Assembly (NCBI GenBank): GCA_028095005.1
Contig: CM051463.1
Coordinates: forward strand, 3,890,295-3,954,294
DNA from: Rhynchospora pubera
Lineage: Eukaryota; Streptophyta; Magnoliopsida; Poales; Cyperaceae
Length of the DNA: 64,000 nt
Reading direction: 5' to 3'
Part shown: piece by piece, positions 58,968 through 64,000 of the stretch
Layout: every line of letters begins with the position of its first letter
Position numbering within the stretch: position 1 is the stretch's first letter
Translations under genes and position numbers: made by a program
Notes under the pieces: model-generated
What the model was told of the DNA's origin: nothing
Databases searched by the model: none
What the model saw: only the letters and a program-made list of their open reading frames with translations

Positions 58968-61900
58968 ATGTCTACTACTTCTTTTGGTGAGTTGCTTCTA
59001 TCTAAAATTATCTATTTTCAGATGTATTACTGTTTGCCATCTTTTGTGGTTCATGTTACTAGGAATTCTGTTGTTGTTTGGTTCTCTTTAGCTAGCTAGG
59101 GTTTAGTTTTGTCACTCATAATTAACTCATTGTATATGTCAAGTAAGATTGATTACTCAAAATATGTTTGTGCTTGTGTCTCATTGTGTGTTAGTGTGTG
59201 AGAGAGCAGTTCATTTTTGTTGACCCAAGATTGTAGTTTGCAAATAATGAGTAAATTTCAATTTTTGAGTGTTGTTGTTGTTTTTTTTATATTGCATGTA
59301 ACTATGCATTAATTTACTCTATGCTTGGCATCATTTGTTGTCACAATCTCACAGATGCTTCTCTCAATTACAATTTGCATGCAATTAAATTCAAAATAGA
59401 AAAAGAGAACATCAACATTGCAGTACAAGCAGCGACTTTTCGTTCATAGCAAAGAAGTTGTTTTATGACTTCCGAGTATTACTTTCCACAAGCTTATTTC
59501 ATTCGGGCATTAGTGTATTGGTATTTAATTATGGAAAAGTGGGATAATTCTTTCCTTAGTAAAGACCTGGATCCTAACTAGTTCCTTCCAACTTATAAAA
59601 GCCAATTTGATAAAGGTACTGAGATAAAACTCCTTATTCAAATTGAACTTAAAAATGCAGTTCAAGTTTTAATATAATATTTCATGATTTTATTGTCACT
59701 TCTATTGTGATATATAAAGATTGATTCCATCATGTAACCATGCATTCTGTTTGCAATTGTAATCTAATTTTATAATTGGATTCTACATAATAGGAATTTA
59801 TCAGGAAATATTTCATTATCATCTAGTTTAAGCATGTTTAGTATAGTTCAAAAACACATGTGCACAATGATTCAGTAGATTAACATAAATTACGATAATG
59901 CTACAAAATTGTGAATCATTTGGGCAATGGATTTTTTTTTTTTTTGTGAATTAGAAATTTTTAATATTCATGTTGAATGATGCTTATGGCATAATTGCAA
60001 TGATACACGCAAACCGTAAAAGAGGTATGCATGCATTTTAATGCCACACTTCATCTTTATTGGATATCAATGAGTCATTTTTCTTTTTAATCACATTTTG
60101 GTTGAACTGAATGAACCGTTAGAAATAATATTTACATGTATGAATGGAGTAGGTATGAACACGTGACTGAATATTCAATTGCTGTTAATGGCAAGTAAAA
60201 TCCATTGATTGTGTCTTTATTCTTGCTTCATTATTCTTGATGGAATATTCAGCATATAATCTATTCAATATATTTAAGGCATTCCTAATTTGTCACTACT
60301 CATCTTTGTTTGGCAAACTAATTTTTTACAATGTGTGTTTTTGGTAACATTTGTCGTGCGATGCTTGCAATGATGAAGCTGGAAGCATAATAAATAATAA
60401 GATTAAAGGACAGTGGCATGCTTAAAAATGTATTTGCCATATCAAATGATGACATACAATATTATGAATCTTCTATGATTACTATGTTATGAAGGAATAG
60501 AAACTGTAACAATTTTCTGGTTTGTAATCACATTTTTGCTTTTTCTCCCATGTGAAAAAAATATTGATTACGGGAGGTTAGTAGCTCAGGTGGTAAGAGC
60601 ACTTGGCTCTCTTCTAAGAGGTCCAGGGTTCAAGCCCGCATGCTTGCGATAGGCTTGGCGAGCCAGCGTAAAAACTTAGCCATATATACAAGAAATGACC
60701 AGGGTCGGGGTGTCATTTCTAGCCTACCCCAACTTGTTTGGGATAAAAGGCTTAGACTTTTTATGGGAGGTTAGCCACCAACGTCACATTTTTCTGCCAA
60801 TCTGCTGAAGGTTAAAGAATATAACCTGGGGTTTGGTCAGAGTTCTTAAGTTTAATAGTAGCAACATATTTGTTTTCAGTTGCTCATTTGATTTGATTCA
60901 TGGCCTAATTTACATTTAATATATTTATGACTTGATTGATGATAGTTTCATTTATTGCAGTTCTATCAATGTTATTGCTAGATAATTAAGTTTTGTAGGT
61001 CAATAATTCTTTTGGTTTTGACTACCTGTTCTTCTGGTTGATTTACAACAGCTCACCTAGTGTTAATCTCTTGAACCCAAATTCTGAAAATAGGTGGAAA
61101 CTTGTAATACTTTATTTTTATTTATAGTAGTTGTAACAAGACAGTTGCAATGCAAATGATCAATATCTATCGAATTCTTTATATTTGGTTTCTATTATAG
61201 TTAAATTAGTCTGTGCTAGATGTGTTAGTGAGTAAATTTGAAGGTTTCACATTTCTTTTCATCTCAAACCTCAATTGGTATCATATTCTTAATTTTGAAA
61301 TTATAATTCATTCTTGATAATTATTGACAATTGTTTGGAAAAATACCTTCGTCAATATTTAAACTTGTTGAATACTTTGGTTAAGAACTGAGTCAGTGGT
61401 TCTTTTTCTTTTCTACAGTTTCTCAATTTAGAAACAAGCTACTACAATAAGTTATTTTTTCATTTATGAGATATAGTTCAATACATTTCTAGTACAACAA
61501 AAGAAGAAGAAATAGTTGCAACAGTCAACTATGATAGGTCTCAGTATTGTACCATTGTCAGTATTGGGTCTACCAGTGTTACTCTTTTGGTTAGACATGA
61601 TAATAATAATAATAATAATGCCAAACCTCTTTTTTCTCTTTCTGCATTAGGTTCTATGAATGGTGTCAGTAGGCTTGAGGCAGCAACTGCACACTTGCTA
61701 CAAACTGGTATGTACCAATTATTTATTTATTTATGAGAATTGCTAGTGTCCTATATATAGGACGGATGGGTCTGTCCAATATGATCGTTTTCACGTTTTT
61801 TAATTTCAAATGACCGATCCGAACCGTTCAATATGTTCTCCATATTGAAAACTTACAAGAAACCAATTTTTTCATTTTTTCGAATTTTTTTACTATTTTT

Positions 61901-62401
61901 TTAGTATTTTTGAAAATTCACGATATAAACATTATGGATCGTCCAATAACAATGATTTTCTAAAATACCAAAAAAATAGTAAAAAATTTCGAAAAAATGT
62001 AAAAATTGGTTTCTTATAAGTTTTCAATAAGGAGAACATATTGAACGGTTCGGATCGGTTATTTGAAATTTAAAAATGTAAAAACGATCGTATTGGACGG
62101 AGTCCATCCGTCCAATATATTGGACTGTAGCATTTCTCTTTATTTATTTATTTATATTTTGACACACTTCTGTTTAAGTAATTAGTGAGTAGAGATAAAA
62201 AAAAATAATAATTATAATAGTTTGCCATGCTGGTCGTCTCTGCATCCTAATGGTCACCAGTGGCATTTTTGGCTCTACAAGTGTACTCTCGAATCAGACA
62301 TTATAATAATACCAAACGTCGTTTTCTCTTTCTGTATTAGGTTCTTCAAATGGTGTCAGTAGGCTTGAGGCACCAACTGTACATCTTGCAAGAACAAGCT
62401 G
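58968..62401 (+). CDS. Unidentified gene with duplicated small exons
   Basis: ATG at 58968 begins a short coding exon (58968-58986) with a clear GTGAGT donor. Two later exons with AG acceptors and GTATG donors, 61651-61707 and 62341-62401, are phase-compatible with it. The joined product begins MSTTSFGSMNGVSRLEAA. The later exons are copies of each other (GVSRLEA followed by A/P and then THL-like residues). The first is 57 bases, frame-preserving; the second is 61 bases. I recognise no family, and the 3' part of the gene is not found. It could equally be a non-coding RNA locus. Confidence 0.4.
58987..60581 (+). other. Part of the long first intron
   Basis: T-rich intron-like sequence without recognised genes. 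Confidence 0.4.
60582..60764 (+). mobile_element. tRNA-derived SINE
   Basis: The head has a Pol III A box (TAGCTCAGGTGGTAAGAGC) and B box (GGTTCAAGCCC). The tail has CCCCAACTTGTTTGGGATAA followed by AAGGCTTAGACTTTTT, the conserved tail of the plant Au-like SINEs. GGGAGGTTAG occurs on both sides (60572-60581, 60765-60774) and is a likely target-site duplication, which would mean the SINE is slightly shortened at its 5' end. It is not a functional tRNA. Confidence 0.9.
61735..62138. mobile_element. Fold-back MITE, family F, copy 4 (404 bp)
   Basis: Long inverted arms starting GAGAATTGCTAG and GAGAAATGCTAC, with core GATCCGAACCGTTCAATATG. Flanks TTTATTTAT on both sides are 9 bp but low in complexity. 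Its length equals that of the copy at 27655. It lies between the two duplicated exons. Confidence 0.88.
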
Positions 62402-63552
62402 GTATGCACCATTTTTTTTTGACATGCACTTTTGTTTAAGTGATTGGTGAGTATGTCTTGCTAGCTGTCTTCAATATGGAGGGGGAGCAGGGTGAGGGGT
62501 GAAGGGGGACTGGGTTTTTTCTGCAAAATTACAATTGTTGCAACTTTTCTAGATCACCCTTGTTTCTCATTTTTGCAACAGCGACCAAAGTCTTAATAGA
62601 TGTTTGCTAATTTCATAATGATACAGAATGTTAGGCATTTTGATGGAAAAGTATGTCAAATAGTGAAAATATACCCTGCATTTATTTAATAAATTATGCT
62701 GGATGGTGTTACCATCTTGCCTTCAAAAAAAAAGGGAAAATATATCCTTCATAAGTTGTATTGTTGAGATCCCAAGATAATGGTAATTTAATGGATTGGA
62801 AAAATAGTCAACAAGGAGTCAGAAATGTATTATTATGATCGCTTTCCCTTAACGTGTTTTTTAGAGCGCTTGGTTCATTTTGTTTCATGATTATGCTGGT
62901 GGCTATCTTTTTCAAATACAGTAAATTGCGAGGTTTAGTTTTAGAATTCATACTTCTCGTTTTCTCCTAGTTGAAATGAAGCCCAATTATATAATTTACT
63001 AAAAAGTTCATTTGTTGTGTGGCCTTGTTTCAAGATAATTCAAAATAGCCTTCTTTCAGTTGATGGTTCATGAAGTTATAGGGTTTTTGTTTATGAAAAC
63101 TCAAAAGAAAACAACAAACACACAATTAATAAAATAATCACTAACTAATTCAAAATAACCTTCTTTTATTTACTTTTGCTTCGCAATCAGGAAGATTCTC
63201 ATCACCTTGATTTACTAAAGATCTCTTAAGTCTTAATCCCTCCCAATTTGTAAATCCTCATTCCACAAAAAGATGCTAAAAACAACATATTGTATTAAAC
63301 AGGAAAAAAAGCAGCAAAAATTGTCAGCAACAAAACTGTAAAAGTATCTTTAGAAGCTGCTGACCATTTCTAAGTGCTGCTTCATGGATCAACTATTCAT
63401 TACAAATCAATCCACATTGTGAATATATAAAACAAGTAGCAAAGCAAGCTTTACAGTTGTAAATCCAAATCGTTGTTATTAATTTATTATTCATTCAAAT
63501 GGAAATTAGAGAGGTCTCTTGGCATGCTGACAGCTTTGTACTTCAGACTGCT
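62402..63552. other. Spacer between convergent genes
   Basis: No exon, RNA or bounded repeat recognised. Confidence 0.45.
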
Positions 63553-63937
63553 TCAGTTCAGTTGAAGCCTGTGGAAATTTTAATAAAAAAGGCACAAATA
63601 TGTCTTTGTTAGTTATCTCTCATAAAAAAATGGTATTAGTAGAGAAATTGCGCTATTCTAATACAATGTGTAATTCCACAAAGTACTGGTTCACTAATCC
63701 TTTCTGTACTGGTATATGATAGCAAATCTTTCTTTGTTGATAACAACTAAATACTGATAACTACAACATATAAAAGAATTACCCTAAAGTTGGGGCATTG
63801 TGACCTGTGGTCTGTGGGGTGCTTAATTCAAGATGGACTGGTACACTTGCATCATCACTGTTTGTTCTGTGTCCACCATTAGCAATGCTTTGATTTGAAC
63901 CTTCTCTGTTGATCCCACTTCCTCCTGCTTCATACAG
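63553..63937 (-). CDS. Last two exons of an unidentified gene
   Basis: On the minus strand an exon 63937-63783 begins after TTTTGTCAG and ends at a GTAATT donor. Only one of its frames is open, giving LYEAGGSGIN...NGGHRTNSDDASVPVHLELS and PTLG. Joined to 63568, after a TTTCCACAG acceptor, it ends LGLQLN and a stop at 63553. The segment is Ser/Asn/Gly-rich with no domain. The LxLxLN tail resembles an EAR repression motif, which suggests a transcription factor or co-repressor partner. The rest of the gene lies beyond the right edge. Confidence 0.5.
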
Positions 63938-64000
63938 CTGACAAAACAAAATGGAATGAGAAAATAAAAAAAATAACTATACAACTTATTTTTAGGTACC

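Noticed and set aside
60582..60650. Possible tRNA gene
   Set aside because: A and B boxes are present, but the cloverleaf is not complete and the tail is that of a SINE.
1..64000. CRISPR arrays, ribosomal RNA genes, organelle DNA blocks
   Set aside because: Looked for and not seen; the content is plant nuclear throughout.

Overview
This window is nuclear DNA of a flowering plant, most likely a dicot. It is AT-rich, its genes are sparse and intron-containing, and it carries plant-specific families: a GPI-anchored arabinogalactan protein, phytocyanins, a DUF295 F-box protein and FAR1-type transposase. About half of the recognisable content is transposable elements, many of which can be bounded by their inverted repeats and target-site duplications. 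The species cannot be named from this sequence.

Layout. 1-8811: a large coding-less LTR retrotransposon on the minus strand (LARD-like), with a full 1770-bp 5' LTR, a tRNA-Met primer-binding site, a polypurine tract and a shortened 3' LTR. 8812-15533: a broken DUF4283-type retroelement gene interrupted by a 5.4-kb Mutator-like transposon (9349-14753) that keeps an intact 688-codon FAR1/MULE transposase and a partial GRF zinc-finger gene facing it. 15534-29460: mostly gene-free, with duplications, fold-back elements and MITEs. 29467-30058: a classical arabinogalactan protein gene. 31204-42307: two copies of a 0.9-kb repeat bracket a tract of AGTGAACATA-type repeats, a 4.5-kb minus-strand Helitron with an RPA-like exon, and a single-exon F-box/DUF295 gene whose start lies about 215 bp from the Helitron end. 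42362-43725: an unusual Mutator-like element whose inverted repeats are arrays of a GC-rich palindrome. 44125-49175: the 11-coding-exon RAE1 mRNA-export gene, reconstructed to exactly 349 residues. 49762-52635: a decayed phytocyanin fragment and an intact two-exon phytocyanin gene that arose by tandem duplication. 53056-58545: a dense run of hAT and Tourist-like MITEs. 58968-62401: probable start and duplicated small exons of an unidentified plus-strand gene with a SINE and a fold-back element in its introns. 63553-63937: the last two exons of an unidentified minus-strand gene that enters from the right edge.

Housekeeping and cell-surface genes (RAE1, AGP, phytocyanin, F-box) are separated by transposon-rich spacers and do not form a pathway. 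The coherent system here is the Mutator-like transposon with its own transposase. The most novel-looking items are the palindrome-array Mutator element, the four-member fold-back family with 9-bp target-site duplications and different outer arms, and the Helitron carrying RPA-like and unknown coding-like pieces.
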